Assembly (NCBI RefSeq): GCF_006539165.1
Contig: NZ_BJMM01000040.1
Coordinates: forward strand, 1 to 64,000
Reading direction: 5' to 3'
Length of the DNA stretch: 64,000 nt
DNA from: Streptomyces cacaoi
Lineage (GTDB): Bacteria; Actinomycetota; Actinomycetes; Streptomycetales; Streptomycetaceae
Shown here: piece after piece, positions 44,383-52,604 of the stretch
Position numbering within the stretch: position 1 is the first letter of the stretch
How the letters are laid out: every line of letters starts with the position of its first letter
The notes under the pieces: model-generated
The model's input: the letters and a program-made list of their open reading frames with translations, nothing else
Told to the model about the DNA's origin: nothing
Database searches by the model: none
Made by a program: the position numbers and the translations under genes

Positions 44383-45255
44383 TCAGGTGCCGGCCAGCGG
44401 CATCGCGGCGGCGACCAGCACACCGCCCGCGGCGGCCTTCTCCAGCGCGTCCCGCAGCAGATCCTCGCGCGGCTGCTGGCCGATCGAACCGGCGGGCGCC
44501 GCGTACACCATGACGGTGTGGTGCCGGGAGGCCGCCTGCCGCCAGCCGTCGGTGACGACGAGCGGCTGGTGCGCCTGCCACCAGGCCACCGGCTGGGAGC
44601 CGGGCGCGGTGGGCGGCTGGAGGATCGCGTGCAGCTGCCCCATGGCCATCAGCACGGACCAGCCGGTGACCGGGGACGGCTGCCGGGACACATCGGTGAC
44701 CGGCATGAAGCCCTGCTCGATGAGCAGCGGCAGGAAGTCGTCGCCGGGGCCGTCCGAGCCGGGGCGCGCGATGGGGCCGGTGGGCTCGACGACCACGGCG
44801 GCCTGGAGGCTGTCGCCGATGAGGACCTGCCCGCAGGTGACGCCGAGCACGGCCTGGCGGGGTCCGGGTTCCGCCGGGGTGTGGCCGGCGGGCGCGTGGG
44901 TCTGCTGCGCGGGCACGGGCTGCGGCTGCTGCGGTTCCGTCGCGGTGATCGTGCGGACGGCGCCCTGGAGTTGGTCCTCGGAGACGGTGACGACCTGGGA
45001 CGGGATGCAGGCGGCGTGCGCGAAGGCGAGCACGGCCGTCTCCTCGCCGACGAACAGCACGGTGCTGGTGCGTTCCTGGTGGGTGTTGCCGGGGGTGCGG
45101 CACGAGGTGCAGTCGTAGGGGCCGGGGGCGTTCTCACCGGCGAGCAGCCGCTCGGCCTCCTCGTCGCCGATCTCGGCGCGCACGGCGTCGCTGACGTCGA
45201 GGTAGGGCGGCAGGGGAGGGACGGAAGGGGTGGAGGAGGTGGAGGACACGGACAC
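44383..45255 (-). CDS. Hypothetical protein with Cys/His cluster
   Basis: A 290-aa protein of unknown function. The N-terminal third has YDCTSCRTPGNTH followed 25 residues later by FAHAACIPS, i.e. C-x2-C and H-x2-C, which could bind zinc. A Gln/Pro-rich linker (EPQQPQPVPAQQTHAPAG) joins it to a folded C-terminal part (VTGWSVLMAMGQLHAILQPP, HHTVMVYAAPAG). The GTG at 45255 has AGGAG 6 nt upstream. No membrane segments. Confidence 0.75.
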   Translation of the reverse strand: MSVSSTSSTPSVPPLPPYLDVSDAVRAEIGDEEAERLLAGENAPGPYDCTSCRTPGNTHQERTSTVLFVGEETAVLAFAHAACIPSQVVTVSEDQLQGAVRTITATEPQQPQPVPAQQTHAPAGHTPAEPGPRQAVLGVTCGQVLIGDSLQAAVVVEPTGPIARPGSDGPGDDFLPLLIEQGFMPVTDVSRQPSPVTGWSVLMAMGQLHAILQPPTAPGSQPVAWWQAHQPLVVTDGWRQAASRHHTVMVYAAPAGSIGQQPREDLLRDALEKAAAGGVLVAAAMPLAGT

Positions 45256-45705
45256 GCAAGGCTCCTGGCTTTCGGTTCCTGTTCGTGTGGACAACGGAGG
45301 AGTTGTGGTCACGGTCACGCGGGGGCGGGCAGGGGCATTCCGCACCGTGTACGGGGTGTGACCAGGAGCGAGAAAGTTCTCACGCTCCGTCAATAAAGGG
45401 GCGTGCGGCGGAAGTTGGATCCCGTGAGGTGGGCCACAGAGCGCGCGCTCGACGCACGGCGTTGTCCTGACATAGGCCGTTATGAGGGGTGTCCTGAAAG
45501 TGCGGTTATAGCGAGTAACCGGCAACTGGCCTGGAAGGACGGGGATTCGGTTGAAAGCCGGGCGAGCCGCTTCCTAGATTCCCCGGCGGTGCACAGCGCA
45601 CCACCCGGGACAGGCGGAGCGGGGCACGGCGCCGGACGCGCAGCGTGACCCGTCCGCACGGGGGAGAACGAACGGGGGCTCCCGGGAGCGTGGAGAGGGT
45701 TTCCT
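45256..45705. other. Divergent intergenic region upstream of the Rpf-like gene
   Basis: These 450 bp hold the promoter at 45551-45580 and a ~120-nt leader. I looked for a c-di-AMP (ydaO) riboswitch, which often precedes rpf genes, and could not align its conserved elements. No gene seen. Confidence 0.5.
45551..45580 (+). promoter_or_regulatory. Promoter of Rpf/LysM gene
   Basis: TTGAAA (45551-45556), an 18-bp spacer and TAGATT (45575-45580) make a good sigma70-type promoter with transcription from about 45587. Confidence 0.6.
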
Positions 45706-46356
45706 TTGTCCGATCGATCCGACCGATCCGACCGGTCCACCCGGTCCAGCCGTCGTACGGCAGCGGTGCTCGCGGGCGCCGGCCTCGTCGCTCCGCTCGC
45801 GCTGCTCGCTGCCACGGCTCCGACGGCCTCGGCCGCTTCGAGTGACGTGTGGGACCGCATCGCCCGGTGCGAGAGCGGTGGCGACTGGCACATCAACACC
45901 GGCAACGGCTTCTACGGCGGGCTCCAGTTCACCGCCTCCACCTGGCGTGCGCACGGCGGTGCGGCCTATGCGCCGACCGCCGACAAGGCGAGCAGGGAGC
46001 AGCAGATCGCCGTCGCCACCAAGGTGCAGGCCGCGCAGGGCTGGGGTGCCTGGCCCAACTGCTCGGTGCAGGCGGGCGCCTCGGGTACGCCCCAGCCGGC
46101 CGCCGAGCCCGCGCCGCAGTCCTCCGGGCAGCCGGACGGGGCGCGGACACCGGGCGGCGACGAGCGGCCTGCGCCGCGAGCCGACCGGGACGGGGGCCGC
46201 GGGACGGGCGACTACACCGTCCGCAGCGGTGACACGCTCGGCGCGATCGCCGATGCGCACGGCACCGGCTGGCGTGCGCTCTACGCGGCCAACAAGCAGG
46301 TGATCGGCGACGATCCCGATCTTCTGCTGCCGGGGCAGCGGCTACAGCTCGGCTGA
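45706..46356 (+). CDS. Secreted Rpf-like transglycosylase with LysM domain
   Basis: A 216-aa secreted cell-wall protein. The N-terminus is SDRSDRSDRSTRSSRR followed by a hydrophobic signal (AAVLAGAGLVAPLALLAATA) and cleavage near ASAAS. The resuscitation-promoting-factor domain has WDRIARCESGGDWHINTG with the catalytic Glu in CESGG. After a Pro/Gly linker, a LysM domain follows (YTVRSGDTLGAIADAHGTGW to LLLPGQRLQLG) that binds peptidoglycan. It should hydrolyse peptidoglycan during germination or growth. TTG start with GGAGAGGG upstream. Confidence 0.93.
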   Translation: MSDRSDRSDRSTRSSRRTAAVLAGAGLVAPLALLAATAPTASAASSDVWDRIARCESGGDWHINTGNGFYGGLQFTASTWRAHGGAAYAPTADKASREQQIAVATKVQAAQGWGAWPNCSVQAGASGTPQPAAEPAPQSSGQPDGARTPGGDERPAPRADRDGGRGTGDYTVRSGDTLGAIADAHGTGWRALYAANKQVIGDDPDLLLPGQRLQLG

Positions 46357-46363
46357 GCCGCCG

Positions 46364-46378
46364 CCGAGGCGGCCTCGG
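46364..46378 (+). terminator. Small hairpin after Rpf gene
   Basis: CCGAGG-CGG-CCTCGG forms a 6-bp stem with a 3-nt loop 7 bp after the stop codon. Confidence 0.3.
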
Positions 46379-46428
46379 GTCCCGTCCGCGGCGCACCGCA
46401 TCGGTGTGCCGGGGGCGGGGCCCTTGCT

Positions 46429-46464
46429 GTGTGCGCGTGTGCGTGTGCGTGTGCGCGTGTGCGC
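46429..46464. repeat. 36-bp alternating purine-pyrimidine (GT/GC) tract
   Basis: From 46429 to 46464 every step alternates purine and pyrimidine (GTGTGCGCGTGTGCGTGTGC and on). This is a classical Z-DNA-forming composition, placed between the Rpf gene and the glycosyltransferase gene. Confidence 0.85.
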
Positions 46465-46727
46465 CCTCCCGTGGGGTTCCGCGCTCTTCCCCGGGGTGTA
46501 CGGAGGTTCCTGGGGCGGGCGGGCGTCCGTGGGGTGGCCAGAACGGAACGGCTCGCGGACTTATTCCCGCTCAGTCATCACAATTGTGAAACTCTTCAGA
46601 ACTCTTCTGAAACAAGATGCGCACGACACCCAACCCTCCCCGGTCGATAAGGGTCTACGTAGGTGACAGGCGGACAGAGGGGGACTGACCGCAAGGACCC
46701 GCGGGACTCCGTGAAACTCGGGGAAAA

Positions 46728-47981
46728 ATGCACATTTCGTTTCTGCTTCACAACGGGTACGCCATCGGGGGAACCGTCCGTACCACCTACAACCTGGCGC
46801 GCTGCCTGGCCGAGCAGCACGACGTCGAGGTCGTCTCCGTCTTCCGGACGCGGGAGCGGCCCGTCTTCGATCCGGGACCGGGCGTACGGTTGCGCCACCT
46901 TGTGGACACCCGTGGTATGCGGGCGCCGACCGACATCGCGCCCGAACACGCCCTGCCCGCACAGGTCTTCCCCCGTGCCGACGGCAAGTACCCGATGTAC
47001 AGCGAGCTGACCGACCGCCTCATCGGGGAACACCTGGCCACCACCGACGCCGACGTCGTCATCGGCACCCGGCCCGGCCTCAACATCCACCTGGCCCGCC
47101 AGACCCGGCGCGGCCCGGCCCGGCTCGGCCAGGAACACCTCACCCTGGCCACGCACTCGCGCCGGCTCAAGCTGGTGCTGCGGGCCGCCTATCCCAAGCT
47201 CGACGCGCTGACCACCGTCACCGAGGCGGACGCCCGCGACTACCGGCGGCTGTTCCGGCTCCCCGGCGTGCACGTCGAGTCCGTGCCCAACAGCGTGCCG
47301 GAGCCGGACGTCAGCCCCTCGGACGGCACCAGCAAGTGGGTCGTCGCCGCCGGCCGGCTCGCCCCGGCCAAGCGGTACGACCTGCTCATACGGGCCTTCT
47401 CCCAGGTCGTCGCCGAGCGTCCGGACTGGCGGCTGCGGATATACGGCGGCGGGCGCGAGCACGACAAGCTCCGTGCCCTCATCGACGAACGGAAGCTCTA
47501 CAACCACGTCTTCCTGATGGGGCCCACGCACCCGATCGAGCCCGAGTGGGCCAAGGGCTCCATCGGCGCCGTCACCTCCAGCCTGGAGTCGTTCGGCATG
47601 ACCATCGTCGAGGCCATGCGCTGCGGACTGCCCGTGGTCGCGACCGACTGCCCGCACGGCCCCGCCGAGATCATCCGGTCCGGCGTCGACGGCACCCTCG
47701 TCCCGACGGGCAACGAGAACGCCGTCGCCTCGGCCCTGCTCACGCTCATCAACGACGACGAGCTGCGCCGGCGCATGGGCCGCGCCGCGCTCGCCGACGC
47801 CGCGCGCTTCGACCCCGCACACGTGGGCGCCCGGTACGAGTCGCTGATGCAGGAGCTGACGGGCCGGACCGGGCGCGGTCTGCACCGCACCCGCGGCTCG
47901 CTGCTCAGCGGCGCGTACGCCGTCAAGGACGCACTCAGGAACACCGCACACGGAGCTCTCCAGTCAGGACGGACAGCATGA
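46728..47981 (+). CDS. GT-B glycosyltransferase (family 4), cell-envelope type
   Basis: A 417-aa glycosyltransferase. The N-terminal domain has MHISFLLHNGYAIGGTVRTT; the donor domain has VVAAGRLAPAKRYDLLIRAF, SSLESFGMTIVEAMRCGLP (EX7E motif) and VATDCPHGPAEII. CPHGPxEII is common in transferases that add sugars to wall polymers or glycolipids. Its stop overlaps an unknown partner gene (ATGA), so the two products probably work together. Substrate unknown. Confidence 0.87.
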   Translation: MHISFLLHNGYAIGGTVRTTYNLARCLAEQHDVEVVSVFRTRERPVFDPGPGVRLRHLVDTRGMRAPTDIAPEHALPAQVFPRADGKYPMYSELTDRLIGEHLATTDADVVIGTRPGLNIHLARQTRRGPARLGQEHLTLATHSRRLKLVLRAAYPKLDALTTVTEADARDYRRLFRLPGVHVESVPNSVPEPDVSPSDGTSKWVVAAGRLAPAKRYDLLIRAFSQVVAERPDWRLRIYGGGREHDKLRALIDERKLYNHVFLMGPTHPIEPEWAKGSIGAVTSSLESFGMTIVEAMRCGLPVVATDCPHGPAEIIRSGVDGTLVPTGNENAVASALLTLINDDELRRRMGRAALADAARFDPAHVGARYESLMQELTGRTGRGLHRTRGSLLSGAYAVKDALRNTAHGALQSGRTA

Positions 47982-48940
47982 GCGGCATCACCGGGACCCC
48001 CGTGGCCACACAGCCGGCCGCATCGAGCACCACCGCACCGCACCGGCCCCGAAAGGAGCCCCGCATCTCCACCGCCTCCCAGGACCGCCGCGGGCCCACC
48101 GCCGACTGCACCGCGGACATCGCCGGCGGGCTCACCTTCGACGTCCGGCTCTCCGACGACGCCGCGGCCGGGCAGGAGTCCCCCGGCCTGCTGCTGCGCC
48201 GGCGCCCGGACCTCTCCGGCGAGACGGAGGAGATACGGCTGCCCCTCGCCCCCGTCGAGGACGCCCGGCCCGCGCGCGAGGGCACCGGCCTCGTCCTGCG
48301 TGCCGCGCTGCCCAGCACCGTGCAGATGACCGAGGGGCGCTGGAACGTCTTCCTCGCCCTGGAGGGCCAGGAGCCGCGCCGGCTCGCCCCGGGCCTCAAC
48401 GATCTGCGCTCGCTGGTCGACCGCACACCGCGCGAGGGACGCACCTGGCTGGGGGTGCGTATCCCGTACGCCACCAAGCACGGCAATCTCAGCGTCCGCG
48501 CCTGGCAGCGCTGGCCGCACGCCGAGGCCGGCACCCTGCGGGTGGTCGACAACGGCCTCGTGCTCAACGGCCGGCTGCACGGCGCCCGGCTCGACACCGG
48601 CGCCCGGCTGGAGGCCCGGCCCCGGCGCGCCGGCGGTGCCGCCGGGACGGTGCACGTCGAGGTCGCCGTCGACGGCGAGGAGTTCACGGCCGAGCTGCCG
48701 TATCCACCGCTGGCCGCGCACCGGCTGTGGGACCTGTGGCTGCGCCCGGCCGAGGGCGTCGACGCGGTACGGGTCGCCAGGATCCTGGACGACATCCCGG
48801 ACAAGAAGCGGATATTCACCTACCCCGCCCAGCGCATCGAGCTGCCGCCCGGTGCCGAGGAGCCGGAGCCGTGCACGGCGACGCCGTACTACACGCTCAA
48901 CAACGATCTGGCCGTACGCGTCGACCCCGTGTCCGCGTGA
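47978..48940 (+). CDS. Unknown protein coupled to glycosyltransferase
   Basis: A 320-aa protein. After a disordered 45-residue N-terminus it appears all-beta with two repeated modules, each with conserved Arg/Leu/Trp (TWLGVRIPYATKHGNLSVRA; LWDLWLRPAEGVDAVRVARI). It ends IFTYPAQRIELPPG. No signal peptide, transmembrane segment or nucleotide-binding loop. Similar modules occur, by recollection, fused or next to actinobacterial wall-polymer glycosyltransferases. It may be a binding or chain-control subunit. ATG overlapping the transferase stop. Confidence 0.72.
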   Translation: MSGITGTPVATQPAASSTTAPHRPRKEPRISTASQDRRGPTADCTADIAGGLTFDVRLSDDAAAGQESPGLLLRRRPDLSGETEEIRLPLAPVEDARPAREGTGLVLRAALPSTVQMTEGRWNVFLALEGQEPRRLAPGLNDLRSLVDRTPREGRTWLGVRIPYATKHGNLSVRAWQRWPHAEAGTLRVVDNGLVLNGRLHGARLDTGARLEARPRRAGGAAGTVHVEVAVDGEEFTAELPYPPLAAHRLWDLWLRPAEGVDAVRVARILDDIPDKKRIFTYPAQRIELPPGAEEPEPCTATPYYTLNNDLAVRVDPVSA

Positions 48941-49491
48941 GCGCGAACCCGGCGTCGCTCCGAGACGCCGGGAGGCGCCGGCCCACGGTGCGACGAGATG
49001 CGGACGGCCCGCCAATTCCCTCGCGTACCGGGTGCCCGGGGCGGTGCATCACGGACGGTCCGGCAGATCCCCGCAGTTGGCGCACCGCGGCCGGAAACAG
49101 ACGGATGTTCAGCCGTTGTTACGGCTCTCTTAAGGCGGCCTTGAGGGGGAATTCGGGCGGCGCCGGTATTCTGCCGCGCATTTCGTCGCCGGGCCCGCCG
49201 AGGGGGAATTCACGGGCCCGGGGGAAATCCGTCCGACCGTCGAATTCACGCCGTCCGGAAGCCACGGAAGAGTGAGGCCCGGGTCGTGCGTCGTGCACCG
49301 AGCGTTGTGACACAAGTGTGACGGGGCTGCCGTACGCCCCGGACACCGGGATGCGACGGGCGCAACCGCACCGCGGTGGAACTGCCGCGGGCCTGCGGCA
49401 GGAGCGCGGCGGACGCCAGGGTGTGCGAGCCGTGCCGGCCCCGGACGGCGCGGCTTCCGGCGGTGCGGAGCCGCGGCCTACGGTGGGGCGC
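48941..49491. other. Gene-free, relatively AT-rich intergenic region
   Basis: These 551 bp show no convincing gene. They contain a duplicated 12-mer GAGGGGGAATTC (49143-49154 and 49200-49211), a further GAATTC near 49240, and TGTGACACAAGTGTGAC near 49306-49322. The composition is clearly richer in A+T than the flanks in 49085-49330. Confidence 0.5.
49479..49484 (+). promoter_or_regulatory. -10 element for leaderless I78 inhibitor gene
   Basis: TACGGT ends 7 nt before ATG 49492; no ribosome site is present. Confidence 0.5.
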
Positions 49492-49707
49492 ATGGCACCC
49501 GAATCCCCCGAAGGACAGAGCGAACAGGACGAGCCCGCGCGCTATGTGGGGCTCGCGGCGGACGACGCCGAACAGCGCGCCCGCGAGCAGGGATGGCACA
49601 CCGTGCGCCGGCTCGCACCGGACGCGGTGATCACCATGGAGTACGTGGCAGGCCGGCTGAACCTCGCGGTCGACGCGGGTGAGGTCGTGCGCTGCTGGAA
49701 GGGCTGA
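49492..49707 (+). CDS. I78-family peptidase inhibitor-like small protein
   Basis: A 71-aa protein. After a 20-residue charged lead the sequence YVGLAADDAEQRAREQGWH, VITMEYVAGRLNLAVDAG and terminal VVRCWKG fits the I78/potato-inhibitor-I-like fold seen in Streptomyces. It may inhibit serine proteases, perhaps intracellularly as there is no signal peptide. An in-frame GTG at 49318 would add 58 low-quality residues; the -10 element 7 nt before ATG 49492 decides for the short form. Confidence 0.78.
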   Translation: MAPESPEGQSEQDEPARYVGLAADDAEQRAREQGWHTVRRLAPDAVITMEYVAGRLNLAVDAGEVVRCWKG

Positions 49708-49881
49708 ACCCGGCGGTCACGGCCGCCGGGGCCGCTCCCGGCGGCCCGCCGCACGGCGGGCGCGGAGGGCACGGCTCCCGGCCGTCCCGCGGCCGGTCGG
49801 TCCCGTGGCCGGAGCGGAAGGCCCGGTGGCGGACCCGGTGGCGGACGGCCCGGCCGGACGGGCCGCTCGCTGACGGGCCGT

Positions 49882-50832
49882 TCAGTACCGGGAGCTGGGG
49901 GCCCACGTGTGCCGGGAGGCCGAGCCGGTGGCGCGGGAGACGACCGTGTCACCGGACGTCCGCGCCTCGTCCGGTGTGCGCTGCGCCGGGGGATACGCGG
50001 CGCCGGAGGCCGTCCTCTCGGGGCTCGCCGAGCGCGGGGGAACGAGCGGATGCCGGGAGGAGGCCGTCGTCCCGGCGGGCTTGGGGGCGAGCAACGAGCC
50101 CTCGGTGGTGAACCGTTCACGCAGCGCGAAGATGAAGGCTTCGGAGCGTGCGATGGCCGGCTCGCACCACGGCAGCCCCAGCAGGATGAGCAACCCCGCT
50201 GCCCAGCCCAGCAGTACGTCGCTGACCCAGTGCGTACCCAGATAGACGGTGGTGGCCCCGACGCCGAGCGCGAAGACGCCGGAGACGATCGACAGCACCC
50301 GGCGGGCCCGCGGCGTGGTGGCCAGATAGGCGAGAATCCCCCAGGTCACCACGGCGTTGGCGGTGTGACCCGAAGGGAATATATCGCCGCCGGCGAAGAG
50401 CTCGGCCGAGCCGACCTCCGTCGCGTAGTGCGGCCCGAGCCGCCCCAGGCCGATCTTGACGGCGCCGACCGTGGCGTTGAGCAGCAGGAGCGAGAACCCC
50501 AGTGCCAGCAGCGGGCGCAGGGTGCGCTGACGCCAGGAGCGCCAGCCCAGCCAGGCGGCCACCAGCACCGCCGTGGGGCCTCGTTGCCCGAGAACGACGA
50601 ACATGTCCAGGAAGCCGTGGATGTCGGGCCACTGCTTGTACGGACGGAAGAGCATGACCTGCCAGTCGAGCCGCACGAGCCAGCTCGTGCCCAGGACAGC
50701 GACCACGATCGCCACATAGAAGGCGACCGTGACGCCGAACAGGCCGAGCCGCGTTCGGCTCATCCGCGGGGGCGGGAGGCACGGGCGGTGCGGCTCCTGC
50801 TCCAGCCGGGAGAAGATTCGGTCGGTACGCAC
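49882..50832 (-). CDS. PAP2-family membrane phosphatase
   Basis: A 316-aa integral membrane protein with about six transmembrane segments and the three PAP2 signatures: KIGLGRLGP, FPSGHTANA (with the catalytic-site His) and VYLGTHWVSDVLLG (with His and Asp). It probably dephosphorylates phosphatidate or polyprenyl diphosphate. The last 90 residues are a Ser/Pro/Ala-rich tail. The GTG start is preceded by TAATCT at 7 nt (leaderless). Confidence 0.9.
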   Translation of the reverse strand: MRTDRIFSRLEQEPHRPCLPPPRMSRTRLGLFGVTVAFYVAIVVAVLGTSWLVRLDWQVMLFRPYKQWPDIHGFLDMFVVLGQRGPTAVLVAAWLGWRSWRQRTLRPLLALGFSLLLLNATVGAVKIGLGRLGPHYATEVGSAELFAGGDIFPSGHTANAVVTWGILAYLATTPRARRVLSIVSGVFALGVGATTVYLGTHWVSDVLLGWAAGLLILLGLPWCEPAIARSEAFIFALRERFTTEGSLLAPKPAGTTASSRHPLVPPRSASPERTASGAAYPPAQRTPDEARTSGDTVVSRATGSASRHTWAPSSRY

Positions 50833-50839
50833 CCAATCG

Positions 50840-50845
50840 AGATTA
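50840..50845 (-). promoter_or_regulatory. -10 element for leaderless PAP2 gene
   Basis: TAATCT on the minus strand ends 7 nt before GTG 50832. Confidence 0.5.
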
Positions 50846-51162
50846 CCGCGCGTGAAGACCGCGTCCGTCGATGGCGCCGTCTTCGTGATGGCGATGTGAT
50901 GTACAAATGCACTTCCGGCGCCCGCGACCGGTGTTTATCACGACCGATTCCGCACCGGAAGTCCACACCGTCATTGCGCTCATTGCGGCGGTTGCCGGGG
51001 CCGCCCGGATAACGCCGTCCCAACGGCGGTCTCCCTACCGCGGTGCGGCGACTCGTCCGAAAGGCCGTCCCGGTGCGCGAGACGATTTCCCCATTTCCGT
51101 GCCGTTGTTGGCCGCCGCCGCGTATTCCGGCCCCCGGAGGCGCGGGACGCGGGTGGTGAACA
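50846..51162. other. Intergenic region PAP2/PIG-V
   Basis: These 317 bp are partly AT-richer (GATGTGATGTACAAATGC near 50894) and hold no gene I can support. No clear terminator for the PIG-V-like gene is visible. Confidence 0.4.
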
Positions 51163-52341
51163 TCACGGCGGGCCCGAGCCGTTCAGCCACCAGGCGCCGT
51201 ACACCGCCGAGGCCACCGCCAGCGCGCCGAGCACGATCCCGGCGCGCAGCGGGGAGCGGCGGGCGAGCGCGGCCGCGGGCGGCAGCAGCAGCGGGAAGGC
51301 CGGCAGCAGCAGGCGCGGCTTGGAGCCGAAATAGCCCTTGGCGCACAGCGCCAGCACCACCACGACGCCCATGTACACCAGCAACTCCGCGGGCTGCCGC
51401 TGTCGTACGCACAGCACGCACAGCCAGATCACCAGTGCCACCCCGGCGAGCAGACCCAGCCCGCCGATCACCGAACCGGTCAGGTTCTGCCAGATGAAGC
51501 CCGCGAAGGCCCAGCCGCCGTCGAAGCCGTTGCCCCACTGCCCCTGGACGTCCAGATAGCCGGTGACGCTGCCGGTGCGCACCCCGACCCAGGCGACGTA
51601 GCCGAACCAGCCCAGCGGGGCGAGCAGCAGTCCCGCGACCGTGCGCCACCCCGGCCGGTTCCGGGTGCGGCGCCACTCCCACAGGGCCGAGATCCACAGC
51701 GCGGCGACGACGGCCGCGCCCACCGGGCGGGTCAGTCCGGAGAGGGCGGCCAGCGTCCCGGCCCACACCCAGCGGCCGTTCATCCGTGCCCACAGCGCCC
51801 AAGCGGCGAGCGCGGTGAACAGCGCCTCGCTGTACGCCATCGACTGCACGATGCCGACCGGCACGGCCGCCCACAGCACGGCCAGGCAGATCCCGGCCCG
51901 GCGTCCGCCGAGCCGCTCCCCGACGAGGAAGAGCGCCCAGGCCGCGCCGAGCGAGGCGATCCAGCCGGCCGCGGCTCCGGCCTCGCCCGGGGAGAGCGGC
52001 AGCAGCTCCGAGCCGGCCCGCTCCAGCGCGGGCAGCAGCGGGAAGAAGGCCATGTCCGAGTGGACCGTGCCATCCGGCAGCCGGACCGACCAGCCGTACC
52101 AGCCCTCGGCGACCCGTGCGTACCAGAGCGAGTCCCACCGGGCCGTCAGCAGCTGGTGTGCGCTCTTCCCGGCTGCCGCGCTCCAGACGGCCAGCACCAC
52201 CAGCCCGAGCGCCCGCACCCCGGCGTACGCCAGCAGCGCGGGCGCGGCCCGGCGCCAGGCCGGCCGGCCGGTGTCCGCGGGGGACGGCGGGCCGGGGTCG
52301 GTCGCGGGGGGCGCGTCGTGGGGCGAGGCGGAGCCGGTCAT
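51163..52341 (-). CDS. PIG-V-like polyprenyl-sugar mannosyltransferase
   Basis: A 392-aa polytopic GT-C protein with about ten hydrophobic segments. The first extracytoplasmic loop has ARWDSLWYARVAEGWYGW, the WDSxWYxxIA-type motif of PIG-V-like mannosyltransferases, and TVHSDMAFFPLLPAL follows. It likely uses a lipid-linked sugar outside the membrane; the acceptor is unknown. ATG 52341; AATAAT 7 nt before it may be its -10 element. Confidence 0.85.
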   Translation of the reverse strand: MTGSASPHDAPPATDPGPPSPADTGRPAWRRAAPALLAYAGVRALGLVVLAVWSAAAGKSAHQLLTARWDSLWYARVAEGWYGWSVRLPDGTVHSDMAFFPLLPALERAGSELLPLSPGEAGAAAGWIASLGAAWALFLVGERLGGRRAGICLAVLWAAVPVGIVQSMAYSEALFTALAAWALWARMNGRWVWAGTLAALSGLTRPVGAAVVAALWISALWEWRRTRNRPGWRTVAGLLLAPLGWFGYVAWVGVRTGSVTGYLDVQGQWGNGFDGGWAFAGFIWQNLTGSVIGGLGLLAGVALVIWLCVLCVRQRQPAELLVYMGVVVVLALCAKGYFGSKPRLLLPAFPLLLPPAAALARRSPLRAGIVLGALAVASAVYGAWWLNGSGPP

Positions 52342-52604
52342 CCGGCCGATTATTGGGCACCGGACCGGCCCCGGGACAAGCGGGGCGAGCCCCTCCGCCG
52401 AAGTCCGGGAGGTATCGGACATATGGCCGGTGAACTGCGCTTCCGTGTGACGGGGCCGGGCCGGACGCCCCGACGACTCGCGTACGCTAGCGCCCACTCG
52501 CCCCCTGTGAACCGGGCCGAACACCGCTCCGGCCGCCGGACTCCCCGCGGCCTCCCACTCCCCCGATGCGGCCCGCGGGTGCGAGAGCAAGAGGAGGTGC
52601 GTAG

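Larger units (their letters stand above)
46357..46727. other. Intergenic region Rpf/glycosyltransferase
   Basis: These 371 bp contain the alternating tract and an AT-richer promoter zone with the inverted repeat TTCAGA-ACTCT-TCTGAA (46595-46611). GGGGAAAA precedes the ATG at 46728. No gene seen. Confidence 0.5.

Noticed and set aside
45581..45705. c-di-AMP (ydaO) riboswitch upstream of the Rpf gene
   Set aside because: The conserved purine-rich cores could not be aligned by eye; left as an open check.
49318..49491. N-terminal extension of the I78 inhibitor from GTG 49318
   Set aside because: The added 58 residues are low quality and a -10 element sits 7 nt before the internal ATG.
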